DNA of 6,235 bases from Burkholderiales bacterium (lineage in GTDB: Bacteria > Pseudomonadota > Gammaproteobacteria > Burkholderiales > Usitatibacteraceae). Made by a program: the position numbers and the translations under genes. Below are positions 1 through 5,713 of this stretch, piece after piece. The stretch covers positions 1 through 6,235 of the forward strand of contig JADGRS010000203.1 in NCBI GenBank assembly GCA_017880705.1, given 5' to 3'. Below the pieces are notes generated by a model. It saw only the letters and a program-made list of their open reading frames with translations, searched no databases and was not told where the DNA came from. How positions within the stretch are numbered: the first letter of the stretch is position 1; every line of letters starts with the position of its first letter.

Positions 1-109
1 TCTTTCCGGAGCCCGATCGTCCGAAGAGCGCCACGATCGGCGCATCGCTCGCGAATCTCGCGTCTAGCGCGAACGAGCCGCGTTGCAGGCGAACGGTCAC
101 GTCAAGCAT
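1..109 (-). CDS. modC: Molybdate ABC transporter ATP-binding protein ModC (N-terminal fragment, cut by window edge)
   Basis: Only the first 36 codons are inside the window; the rest lies beyond position 1. The protein begins MLDVTVRLQRGSFALDARF, a typical first beta-strand region of an ABC ATPase, and reaches a Walker A P-loop, GRSGSGK, at residues 30-36. In the family ModC is the cytoplasmic ATPase that powers ModB, and many ModC proteins carry a C-terminal molybdate-binding (TOBE/Mop) domain that cannot be seen here. The ATG at 109-107 lies inside the end of modB, and the two genes share eight bases (ATGCTTGA), which indicates translational coupling. An AGG about seven bases upstream may serve as ribosome binding site. 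The name rests on the P-loop and on the position directly after modA and modB; another ABC ATPase type is possible but unlikely. Confidence 0.9.
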   Translation of the reverse strand, partial: MLDVTVRLQRGSFALDARFASDAPIVALFGRSGSGK

Positions 110-788
110 GGGCGGCCTGCGTCTTGCGGCGGCGCGCGAGCCCCTCGGACGCCGCGAGCGCCACGAGCGAGATCGCCACCGAGATGATCGAGAGCCGCAG
201 CGCCTCGGCGTCGCCGCCGGGCACCTGGGTCGCGCCGTAGATCGCAAGCGGCAGCGTCCGCGTCTCCCCCGGAATGTTCGACACGAAGGTGATGGTCGCG
301 CCGAACTCCCCCAGGGCGCGTGCGAACCCGAGCAGCGCGCCGGTGAGCAACCCGGGCCATGCGAGCGGCAGCGTGACGGTGAAGAAGACGTGCCACGGCC
401 CGGCGCCGAGCGTGCGCCCCGCGGCTTCCAGCCGCGGATCGATGGCGTCCATGGAAAGCCGGATCGCGCGGACCATCAGGGGAAAGCCCATCACCGCCGC
501 GGCGAGCGCGGCGCCCGTCCAGCGGAATGCGAAAGTGATGCCGAGCGGCGCGAGCAGTTGTCCCAGGGGGCCGTTGCGCCCGAACGCGAGAAGGAGCGTG
601 TAGCCCACGACGACCGGCGGCACGACGAGCGGAAGATGCACGAACGCATCGAAGAGCGTCTTGCCGGGAAACTCGCGGCGGGCGAGGAGCCACGCCGTGG
701 CGATCGCGAACGGCAGGCTCGCGATGACGCTCGCCACGCCGACGCGCAGGCTGAGAGCGATGACCTGGGTCTCGTCGGGCGAGAGCAT
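102..788 (-). CDS. modB: Molybdate ABC transporter permease ModB
   Basis: This 228-residue inner-membrane protein forms the channel through which molybdate released by ModA enters the cytoplasm, driven by ModC. Hydrophobic segments lie at about residues 10-35, 47-69, 83-107, 138-160 and 198-214, as expected for a ModB/CysT-type permease of about 225-230 residues. The EAA loop that docks on the ATPase is clear: EAAGRTLGAGPWHVFFTVTLP from residue 121. A further family signature is HLPLVVPPVVVGY (51-63), followed by the GxxGxFGATI-like stretch ARALGEFGATITF (157-169). The start is the ATG at 788-786, three bases after the modA stop. The stop overlaps the modC start by eight bases, so modA, modB and modC are almost certainly co-transcribed and coupled. 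Nothing looks truncated. A sulfate or tungstate permease would look similar, but the ModA neighbour favours molybdate. Confidence 0.95.
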   Translation of the reverse strand: MLSPDETQVIALSLRVGVASVIASLPFAIATAWLLARREFPGKTLFDAFVHLPLVVPPVVVGYTLLLAFGRNGPLGQLLAPLGITFAFRWTGAALAAAVMGFPLMVRAIRLSMDAIDPRLEAAGRTLGAGPWHVFFTVTLPLAWPGLLTGALLGFARALGEFGATITFVSNIPGETRTLPLAIYGATQVPGGDAEALRLSIISVAISLVALAASEGLARRRKTQAAHA

Positions 789-791
789 CGG

Positions 792-1550
792 TCAGCTCGG
801 AAAACCGAAGCCATGGCGCCGCCAGACGGCGCGGGTGCCCGGCGCGGCGAGGAACGCCGCGAGATCGTCGGCCGCGGCCGGCGCATCGCGAAGAACGCCC
901 ATCGGATAGACGATTGCCGGGTGGCTCGACGCGGGGAACGTGTCAACGATCGCGACGCGCGGCTCGGCAATCGCGTCGGTGCGGTAGACGATCCCGAGCG
1001 GCGTCTCGGAGCGCGCCACCAGGGCGAGCGCGGCGCGCACGTTCTCCGCGGGCGCGAGCCGGCCCTGCACCTGCGCCCACACGCCGAGCGATTCGAGCGC
1101 GGCGCGCCCGTATTTTCCGGCGGGCACGGACTGCGGGTCGGCCATCGCGAGGCGGCCGTCCCCCAGCGCCGCCGCCAGGGCGAATCCCGGCCCGATCCGA
1201 AGCTTCGGTGCCGCCGCCGCCGGCGCGATGAGGACGATCGCGTTGGCGAGCAGGTTCACGCGCGGGCCCTTGAGGAGCTTTCGCGACTCCACGTAGTCCA
1301 TCCACTCCTGGTCCGCCGAGATGAAGAGCTGCGCGGGCGCCCCGGCCTCGATCTGCCGGGCGAGCGCGGAAGAGGCCGCGTAGGAGATGCGCACTACGTG
1401 GCCGCTCGCCTTCTCGAATGCGCGCGCGGCCTCGTCGAGGGATTCCCTGAGACTCGCCGCGGCGAAGACGGTGAGCGTATCGGCGCGCGCCGGCGCCCAG
1501 GGCAGGAAGGCGAGGATGAATATGGCCAGGACGCGACGGGCGGGTTCCAT
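792..1550 (-). CDS. modA: Molybdate ABC transporter periplasmic substrate-binding protein ModA
   Basis: ModA captures molybdate (and usually tungstate) in the periplasm and delivers it to ModBC. The 252-residue product begins with a Sec-type signal peptide: positive residues at 5-6, a hydrophobic core at 7-18 and an APARA-DT cleavage site after residue 23. The mature protein opens with TLTVFAAASLRESL, the classic ModA start, with the ligand serine at 33. Further family landmarks are YAASSALARQIEAGAPAQLF (57-76, second ligand serine near 60-61), SVPAGKYGR (151-159), GIVYRTDA (186-193, ligand tyrosine 189) and the SHPAIVYP stretch (219-226). Length is normal for the family. The start ATG at 1550-1548 is fixed by the signal peptide. 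The gene is separated from the upstream regulator by 99 bases holding a probable ModE operator and promoter, and is followed after three bases by modB. Substrate specificity between molybdate and tungstate cannot be told from sequence alone. Confidence 0.95.
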   Translation of the reverse strand: MEPARRVLAIFILAFLPWAPARADTLTVFAAASLRESLDEAARAFEKASGHVVRISYAASSALARQIEAGAPAQLFISADQEWMDYVESRKLLKGPRVNLLANAIVLIAPAAAAPKLRIGPGFALAAALGDGRLAMADPQSVPAGKYGRAALESLGVWAQVQGRLAPAENVRAALALVARSETPLGIVYRTDAIAEPRVAIVDTFPASSHPAIVYPMGVLRDAPAAADDLAAFLAAPGTRAVWRRHGFGFPS

Positions 1551-1575
1551 GAGGGGCTTCCGGGCGATCGGACCC

Positions 1576-1599
1576 CGTAATATACCGCCGGATACAACG
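1576..1599 (-). promoter_or_regulatory. Probable ModE-type operator upstream of modA
   Basis: Read on the modA strand, this 24-bp site is CGTTGTATC, six bases, then TATATTACG, an imperfect inverted repeat. From memory, the proteobacterial ModE operator is CGTTATATA-N6-TATATAACG, also 24 bp. The match is 7 of 9 in the left arm and 8 of 9 in the right arm. The site begins 26 bp before the modA start and sits directly downstream of a ModE-like gene, which supports the call. It overlaps the likely modA -10 hexamer, so binding should repress transcription. That the neighbouring regulator binds it is inference. Confidence 0.65.
1579..1584 (-). promoter_or_regulatory. Candidate -10 element of the modABC promoter
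   Basis: On the minus strand these bases read TATATT, a 5 of 6 match to TATAAT, in an otherwise very GC-rich region. Transcription would start near 1572, giving a leader of about 22 bases to the modA ATG. No convincing -35 is seen at the usual distance; the best is ATGACG with a 19-base spacer. The hexamer is embedded in the right arm of the proposed ModE operator, so part of its match to TATAAT may simply reflect the operator. Confidence 0.4.
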
Positions 1600-1649
1600 C
1601 CTGCGTCATCGAGCCTTTCCCGGTCCCTTCGTGGGCGGGCAGGGGAAGC

Positions 1650-2009
1650 CTAGCGGGGACGGTCGGCGAGGAGGTCCGAGAACCTGTCGAGATCGCCCTT
1701 GAGGGCGCGGTCGACGCGGGCCTGCATGGCGCGGAATTGCGCGAGGGCGCGGCGCCCGAAGGGCGTGAGCGCCGCGCCGCCGCCGCCCGAGCCGCCGGTG
1801 GCCGCGGCGACCACCGGCTCGCGGAAGCAGCGGTTCATCGTGTCCACGAGAAGCCAGGCGCGCCGATACGACATGCCCATGCGGCGCGCGGACTCGGAGA
1901 TGGATCCCGTGGCGGCGATGGCGTCGAGAAGGTCGGCCTTGCCCGGGCCGATCGCGATCTCGGATCCGAACATGAGCCGCAGCTTCGCGGGGCCGCGCGC
2001 GTGCCGCAT
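1650..2009 (-). CDS. ModE-like winged helix-turn-helix regulator lacking the molybdate-binding domain
   Basis: This 119-residue protein matches the N-terminal DNA-binding domain of ModE. Visible signatures are the LMFGSEIAIGPGKADLLDAI lead-in (12-31), the helix-turn-helix with TGSISESARRMGMSYRRAW (34-52), the LVDTMNRCFREP helix (54-65) and a glycine-rich wing ATGGSGGGGAALTPFG (70-85). Full ModE proteins, about 260 residues in E. coli, add two C-terminal Mop/TOBE domains that bind molybdate. These are absent here, and the protein ends after a short charged helix. It probably represses the mod operon just downstream through the palindrome at 1576-1599; how it senses molybdate is not evident. 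The ATG at 2009 is preferred. A TTG at 2027, six bases past the grxD stop and preceded by GAGG, would add six residues, and the ATG at 1973 would cut into the conserved region. Its closeness to grxD suggests co-transcription with the heme/termination block. It might be annotated modE elsewhere. Confidence 0.85.
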   Translation of the reverse strand: MRHARGPAKLRLMFGSEIAIGPGKADLLDAIAATGSISESARRMGMSYRRAWLLVDTMNRCFREPVVAAATGGSGGGGAALTPFGRRALAQFRAMQARVDRALKGDLDRFSDLLADRPR

Positions 2010-2033
2010 GGACGCTCGCGCGGGCAACGCGCC

Positions 2034-2357
2034 TCAGCCGGGCTTCTTCGCGGCGGCGATGACTTTCTGCAGCTCGCCCGACTGGTACATCTCGCGCATG
2101 ATGTCGCAGCCTCCGACGAACTCGCCGTTCACGTACAGCTGCGGAATGGTGGGCCAGTTCGCGTACTGCTTGATGCCCTCGCGGATGTCGGGGTTCTGCA
2201 GCACGTCGACGGTGAAGAGGTCGTCCGCGCCGCTCATCTTGAGAAGCTGGGTCGCGGTGGCCGAAAAGCCGCACTGCGGAAACTGGGGCGAGCCCTTCAT
2301 GTAGAGCACCACCGGGTTGGTCGTGACCTGCTCGCGGATCTTGTCCTGCACGCTCAT
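2034..2357 (-). CDS. grxD: Monothiol glutaredoxin, Grx4/GrxD family (CGFS type)
   Basis: The 107-residue product is a cytoplasmic CGFS-type monothiol glutaredoxin. Members bind a [2Fe-2S] cluster between two monomers with glutathione and act in iron-sulfur cluster trafficking and iron homeostasis rather than general disulfide reduction. The active site C29-G-F-S32 lies in KGSPQFPQCGFS (21-32), with the glutathione-contacting lysine at 21. The WPTIPQLYVNGEFVGGCDI stretch (68-86) supplies the cis-proline TIP motif and the GG-C-D glutathione site. Length is the usual 105-115. The reading frame is open much further upstream, but the ATG at 2357 is chosen because it matches the family N terminus and has a strong Shine-Dalgarno sequence; the upstream part overlaps prmC in another frame. 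prmC ends 22 bases before the start, and the ModE-like gene follows closely. Confidence 0.95.
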   Translation of the reverse strand: MSVQDKIREQVTTNPVVLYMKGSPQFPQCGFSATATQLLKMSGADDLFTVDVLQNPDIREGIKQYANWPTIPQLYVNGEFVGGCDIMREMYQSGELQKVIAAAKKPG

Positions 2358-2363
2358 GGCTTT

Positions 2364-2369
2364 CTCCTT
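2364..2369 (-). promoter_or_regulatory. Ribosome binding site that fixes the grxD start
   Basis: On the minus strand this reads AAGGAG, six bases before the ATG at 2357. It is the strongest Shine-Dalgarno sequence in the window. It rules out the long N-terminal extension that the open frame would otherwise allow. Confidence 0.8.
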
Positions 2370-2379
2370 GGAACTCACG

Positions 2380-3192
2380 TCATATCTTACCGCCGGCGAC
2401 GCGCGGGATGCCGGCCAGGTCGGCAATCGAAGCGGTTTCGCGAAAGCCCGCCGCCGCGAGGAGCGACTCCACCGCGAGGCCCTGGTCGTAGCCGTGCTCG
2501 ACGAGGAGCCAGCCGCCGGCGGCGAGGTGATCCGAGGCGCCCGCGATGATCGCGCGGATCGAGTCGAGCCCGTCGCGGCTCGCGTCTGTGAGGGCTTGCG
2601 CCGGCTCGAAGCGCAGGTCGCCGTAGCGCAGGTGCGCGTCTCCGGCGGCGACATAGGGGGGGTTCGCGACGATGAGATCGAAGCGCCGGCCGGCGAGAGG
2701 CCCGTACCACGAGCCCTGCAGGAATTCGATGTCGCATGCGTGCGTGGCGGCGTTGCCTCGCGCGACGTGGAGGGCGGCTTCGCTCGAATCGGTGGCGGTG
2801 ACCCTGGCGTCGCGGCGCTCGCAGGCGAGCGTGACGGCGATCGCGCCGCTTCCGGTACCGAGGTCCAGGCACGAGGCGCGGGGCGCGAGTCGGGCGAGGG
2901 CGGCTTCGACGAGCACTTCGGTCTCGGGGCGCGGGATCAGCACGTCGGGGCTCACGCGCAAGTCGCGGCCGTAGAACTCGCGCCTCTCGACGAGGTAGGC
3001 GACGGGTTGCCCCATCGCGCGCCGGGCAACGAGCATGTCGACGCGCGCGCCCTCGGTTTCGCTAAGGACGCGCATCGGGTTCCCGGCGAGGTAGGCTCGG
3101 TTCACGCCGAGGACATGCGCCATGAGCACGTGGGCATCGACGCGGTCGATGGTCGCCGTCGCTTCCTCGAGAGCCGCTTTCAGCGTCAGCAT
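2380..3192 (-). CDS. prmC: Peptide chain release factor N5-glutamine methyltransferase PrmC (HemK)
   Basis: PrmC uses S-adenosylmethionine to methylate the glutamine of the GGQ motif in release factors RF1 and RF2, raising termination efficiency; its substrate RF1 is encoded directly upstream. The 270-residue protein has the expected two-part layout: a small helical N-terminal release-factor-binding domain (1-75), then a Rossmann-fold methyltransferase. Diagnostic motifs are LIPRPETEVLV (85-95), the SAM-binding loop LDLGTGSGAIAV (109-120) and the catalytic NPPY (177-180) in FDLIVANPPYVA. The frame is open upstream to 3282, but the ATG at 3192 gives the family's normal N terminus (MLTLKAALEEA) and lies seven bases after the prfA stop. 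A purine-rich AGGGGAG at 3210-3204, within the end of prfA, is a plausible though rather distant ribosome binding site, 11 bases from the ATG. Nothing is missing or broken. Confidence 0.95.
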   Translation of the reverse strand: MLTLKAALEEATATIDRVDAHVLMAHVLGVNRAYLAGNPMRVLSETEGARVDMLVARRAMGQPVAYLVERREFYGRDLRVSPDVLIPRPETEVLVEAALARLAPRASCLDLGTGSGAIAVTLACERRDARVTATDSSEAALHVARGNAATHACDIEFLQGSWYGPLAGRRFDLIVANPPYVAAGDAHLRYGDLRFEPAQALTDASRDGLDSIRAIIAGASDHLAAGGWLLVEHGYDQGLAVESLLAAAGFRETASIADLAGIPRVAGGKI

Positions 3193-3199
3193 CGCGGAT

Positions 3200-4282
3200 T
3201 CAGCTCCCCTGCGCGAGTCCGGCGAGGAGCTCCGCCTGATGCTCCGCCGAGAGCGCCCCGGTGAGCTCGGAGAGGTCGCCATCCATGATCGCGTCGATCT
3301 TGTGCAGCGTGAGATTGATGCGGTGGTCCGTCACCCGGCCCTGGGGAAAATTGTAGGTGCGGATGCGGTCCGAGCGATCGCCGGAGCCGATGAGGCTCTT
3401 TCTCTCGGAGGCTTCCTTCGCGGCCGCCTCGCGCGTCTGCTTGTCCTTGATGCGCGCGGCGAGGACGCGCCATGCCTGCTCGCGGTTCTTGTGCTGGCTC
3501 CTCGCGTCCTGGCACTCGACGACGATTCCCGTCGGCGCGTGCGTGAGGCGCACCGCGGAATCCGTCTTGTTCACGTGCTGGCCGCCCGCGCCGCTGGCGC
3601 GAAACGTGTCGACGCGCACGTCGGCCGGATTGATCACCACGTCGCTCGCGTCGTCGGCCTCGGGCATCACGGCGACCGTCGCCGCGGAGGTGTGGATGCG
3701 CCCCTGGGTTTCCGTGGCGGGAACGCGTTGCACGCGGTGGCCGCCCGACTCGAACTTGAGCTTCGAGTAGGCGCCGTCGCCGACGATCCGCGCGATGACC
3801 TCCTTGTAGCCGCCCGCCTCGCCGAGGCTCTCCGAGACGATCTCGACCTGCCAGCGGTTCCTCTCCGCGAAGCGCGTGTACATGCGCAGGAGATCCCCCG
3901 CGAAGAGCGCGCTCTCGTCGCCGCCGGTGCCCGCGCGGATCTCGAGGAAGAGGTTCCTGCCGTCGTTGGGATCGCGCGGCAGGAGCAACTTCTGCAGGTC
4001 CGCTTCGAGCGCGGCGAGCCGCTCGCGGCCCGCCTTGATCTCGTCCTCCGCGAACGCGCGCATCTTCGGGTCGCGCGCCATGTCCTCCGCGGCGGCGACG
4101 TCGCCCTCGGCCCTGCGGTGCTCGTTGAAGAGGGCGACCACGGGCTCGATCTCGGAGCGCTCCTGAGAGAGCTTGCGGAAATTGTCCAGGTCGTCGACGA
4201 CCTGGGGATCCGACAGGCGCGAGTCGATCTCGCGCAGCCGCGAGTCGAGGCTCGCGAGTTTCGCCGCCATCGACGCCTTCAT
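3200..4282 (-). CDS. prfA: Peptide chain release factor 1 (RF1)
   Basis: RF1 recognises UAA and UAG in the ribosomal A site and triggers peptidyl-tRNA hydrolysis. The 360-residue product has exactly the usual RF1 length. The codon-recognition tripeptide PAT (188-190, in [19 protein letters not shown]) identifies RF1 rather than RF2, which has SPF. The catalytic GGQ is at 233-235 in [19 protein letters not shown], with Gln235 the residue methylated by PrmC. The N-terminal helical domain (1-100) and the C-terminal [20 protein letters not shown] stretch (304-323) are intact. The start ATG at 4282 forms an ATGA overlap with the hemA stop and gives MKASMAAKL, which resembles the E. coli RF1 start. 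A second in-frame ATG at 4270 has a better Shine-Dalgarno sequence (GAAGG) and would give 356 residues, so the start is not fully certain. The frame also runs on far upstream through hemA in another phase; that extension is not real. Confidence 0.97.
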   Translation of the reverse strand: MKASMAAKLASLDSRLREIDSRLSDPQVVDDLDNFRKLSQERSEIEPVVALFNEHRRAEGDVAAAEDMARDPKMRAFAEDEIKAGRERLAALEADLQKLLLPRDPNDGRNLFLEIRAGTGGDESALFAGDLLRMYTRFAERNRWQVEIVSESLGEAGGYKEVIARIVGDGAYSKLKFESGGHRVQRVPATETQGRIHTSAATVAVMPEADDASDVVINPADVRVDTFRASGAGGQHVNKTDSAVRLTHAPTGIVVECQDARSQHKNREQAWRVLAARIKDKQTREAAAKEASERKSLIGSGDRSDRIRTYNFPQGRVTDHRINLTLHKIDAIMDGDLSELTGALSAEHQAELLAGLAQGS

Positions 4283-5550
4283 GGATCGGAAGTCGGATCG
4301 CGCCCTTCGAGATCCGGATAGAGCGTTTCGATCGCTCGCGCGAGCGATTCGCGCTCTTCCACGGGCGCGCGCGAGAGCGCCTGCGACGGATGGTGCAGGA
4401 ACTTGTTCGCCAGCCCCTTGGCGAGCGACTCGAGCACCGCCGCGGGATCGTCGCCTCGCGCGAGCCGGCCTTTCGCCTTGGCGAGCTCCATCTCCCGATA
4501 CTGGTCGGCCCGGCGGCGCAGCTCGACGATGACGGGTGCCGCGGCGCGCGAGTCCTGCCATTCGCGAAATGCCACCACGTGCCGGTCGACGATCGCCTCC
4601 GCTTCGGTCGCGGCGCCGCGCCGGCTCTCGGCGCCCTGCTGCACGATGGCGCCGAGATCGTCGATCGTGTAAAGGAACACGTCCTCGAGCGTCGACACTT
4701 CGGCCTCGACGTCGCGGGGCACGGCGAAATCGACGATAAACACGGGCTTCCTGCGCCGCGACTTGAGCGCGCGCTCGATGAGCCCCTTGCCGAGAATCGG
4801 CAGCGTCGACGCGGTGCCGGTGACGATGATGTCGAACTCCGCGAGGCGCGACGGAAGCTCGGCCAACGCGATCGCCTTCGCCGAGAAGCGCTGCGCGAAC
4901 TCCTCGCCGCGTGCGAGCGTGCGATTCGCGACGACCAGCACCTCGGGATGCTGCGCCGCGAAATAGGTCGCCGCGAGCTCCACCATTTCGCCGACGCCGA
5001 TGAGGCACACCTTCGTGCGCGAAAGATCGCCGAACACGTTCTGCGCGAGCCGGCACGCGGCCGCCGCCATCGAGATCGATTGCGCGCCGAGGGCGGTCTC
5101 CGTGCGCACCTGCTTCGCGACCGCGAAAGTCTTCTGGAACAACCGGCCGAGGGTGGGGCCGAGGGCGCCCACGCTCTCGGCGTTGCGGACGGATTGCTTC
5201 ACCTGGCCGAGGATCTGCGGCTCGCCGACGACCATCGAATCGAGGCCCGAGGCGACGCGGAATGCGTGGCGCACGGCGGCCTCGTCCGTGTGCACGTAGA
5301 GATGGTCCGCAAGGGACAGGCCCGTCTTCCCGGCCTCGCGTTCGAGCCACGCGCCCGCGGAGGCGGACTCGTCGCCGCGAAAGTAGATCTCGGTGCGGTT
5401 GCAGGTCGAGACGAGCACCGCCTCGGCCACGCCGGGCTGGCGGGCAAGGTCTGCGAGCGCTTCGCCCTGCCGGTCCGCGGGGAAGGCGAGCTTCTCGCGG
5501 ACCTCCAGTGGCGCGCTGCGGTGGTTGATTCCTAGAACGTAGAGGGCCAT
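4279..5550 (-). CDS. hemA: Glutamyl-tRNA reductase
   Basis: HemA is the NADPH-dependent enzyme that reduces glutamyl-tRNA(Glu) to glutamate-1-semialdehyde, the first committed step of the C5 pathway to heme and other tetrapyrroles. The 423-residue protein begins [20 protein letters not shown] and carries the catalytic cysteine C50 in [12 protein letters not shown]. The conserved H95 precedes [20 protein letters not shown] (97-116). A Rossmann NADPH-binding motif, IGVGEMVE, lies at 184-191, followed by [12 protein letters not shown] (253-264) and a C-terminal helical dimerisation domain (about 320-415). Length is normal. The frame stays open to an ATG at 5685, but the start at 5550 is chosen because the family begins there and the extension would run through the promoter. 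The Shine-Dalgarno sequence is weak (GTGAAG close to the ATG). hemA is the first gene of the minus-strand run and its stop overlaps the prfA start by ATGA, so it is probably co-transcribed with prfA-prmC-grxD. Confidence 0.97.
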   Translation of the reverse strand: MALYVLGINHRSAPLEVREKLAFPADRQGEALADLARQPGVAEAVLVSTCNRTEIYFRGDESASAGAWLEREAGKTGLSLADHLYVHTDEAAVRHAFRVASGLDSMVVGEPQILGQVKQSVRNAESVGALGPTLGRLFQKTFAVAKQVRTETALGAQSISMAAAACRLAQNVFGDLSRTKVCLIGVGEMVELAATYFAAQHPEVLVVANRTLARGEEFAQRFSAKAIALAELPSRLAEFDIIVTGTASTLPILGKGLIERALKSRRRKPVFIVDFAVPRDVEAEVSTLEDVFLYTIDDLGAIVQQGAESRRGAATEAEAIVDRHVVAFREWQDSRAAAPVIVELRRRADQYREMELAKAKGRLARGDDPAAVLESLAKGLANKFLHHPSQALSRAPVEERESLARAIETLYPDLEGRDPTSDP

Positions 5551-5632
5551 GACTTCACGATGTTGAGCGGGGCCGACCGGGCTTTGAACCTTGCGCGGGG
5601 TGTTCGCGTCCGCTGCAACGAATGCCTTTCGG

Positions 5633-5638
5633 ATTATA
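5633..5638 (-). promoter_or_regulatory. Probable -10 element of the hemA operon promoter
   Basis: The minus strand reads a perfect TATAAT in an A/T-rich island that stands out from the GC-rich surroundings. Transcription would begin near 5626, giving a leader of about 75 bases before the hemA ATG. A -35 is not clear: TAAAGA lies at an 18-base spacing (3 of 6), and TTGTAA (4 of 6) is too far away at 21 bases. The promoter may therefore depend on an activator. This would be the main promoter for hemA-prfA-prmC-grxD. Confidence 0.6.
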
Positions 5639-5658
5639 ACCCGATGAGGTAGGATTTC

Positions 5659-5688
5659 TTTACAACTAAAACTCAAAAGGCGCATTAT
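5659..5688 (+). promoter_or_regulatory. Candidate sigma-70 promoter for pilB
   Basis: TTTACA at 5659-5664 matches the -35 consensus at 5 of 6 positions. CATTAT at 5683-5688 matches the -10 at 4 of 6, with an 18-base spacer. Transcription would start near 5695, leaving a leader of only about 19 bases before the pilB ATG. It lies back to back with the hemA promoter, and its -35 falls in the region where the hemA -35 would be. A weaker alternative -10 is TATAAC at 5635-5640. I see no sigma-54 (TGGC...TTGC) promoter here. Confidence 0.4.
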
Positions 5689-5713
5689 GGTGTTGATTTA
5701 ACGAAATCTTTTT

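Noticed and set aside
108..1580. A 490-codon open frame on the plus strand covering modB and modA
   Set aside because: It is antisense to two clear genes. Its product is extremely rich in Arg, Gly and Glu with no recognisable domain. Such long antisense frames are expected where GC-rich codons suppress stops.
1615..1649. Possible terminator hairpin between the ModE-like gene and modA
   Set aside because: The C-rich and G-rich blocks there can pair only with mismatches and a long loop, and no run of U follows on the minus strand.
3122..4321. A 399-codon plus-strand open frame opposite prfA
   Set aside because: It mirrors the RF1 gene, has low-complexity composition and no family signature, so it is a shadow of prfA.
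4283..5350. Possible 356-residue N-terminal extension fused to RF1
   Set aside because: The RF1 frame stays open through hemA, but in the wrong phase for hemA, and the translation is Arg/Gly-rich. RF1 is complete from 4282, so no fusion is supported.
4390..5535. A 381-codon plus-strand open frame opposite hemA
   Set aside because: It is the complement of a clear glutamyl-tRNA reductase and shows only compositionally biased sequence.
5551..5685. A 45-residue N-terminal extension of HemA starting at an ATG at 5685
   Set aside because: It would span the probable promoter and leader, and HemA proteins begin at the [10 protein letters not shown] region.
5693..5706. Possible FNR/Anr box upstream of pilB and hemA
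   Set aside because: TTGAT at 5693-5697 is a perfect half-site, but the other half (CGAAA) matches ATCAA at only 2 of 5 positions. A single half-site in an A/T-rich stretch is likely chance.
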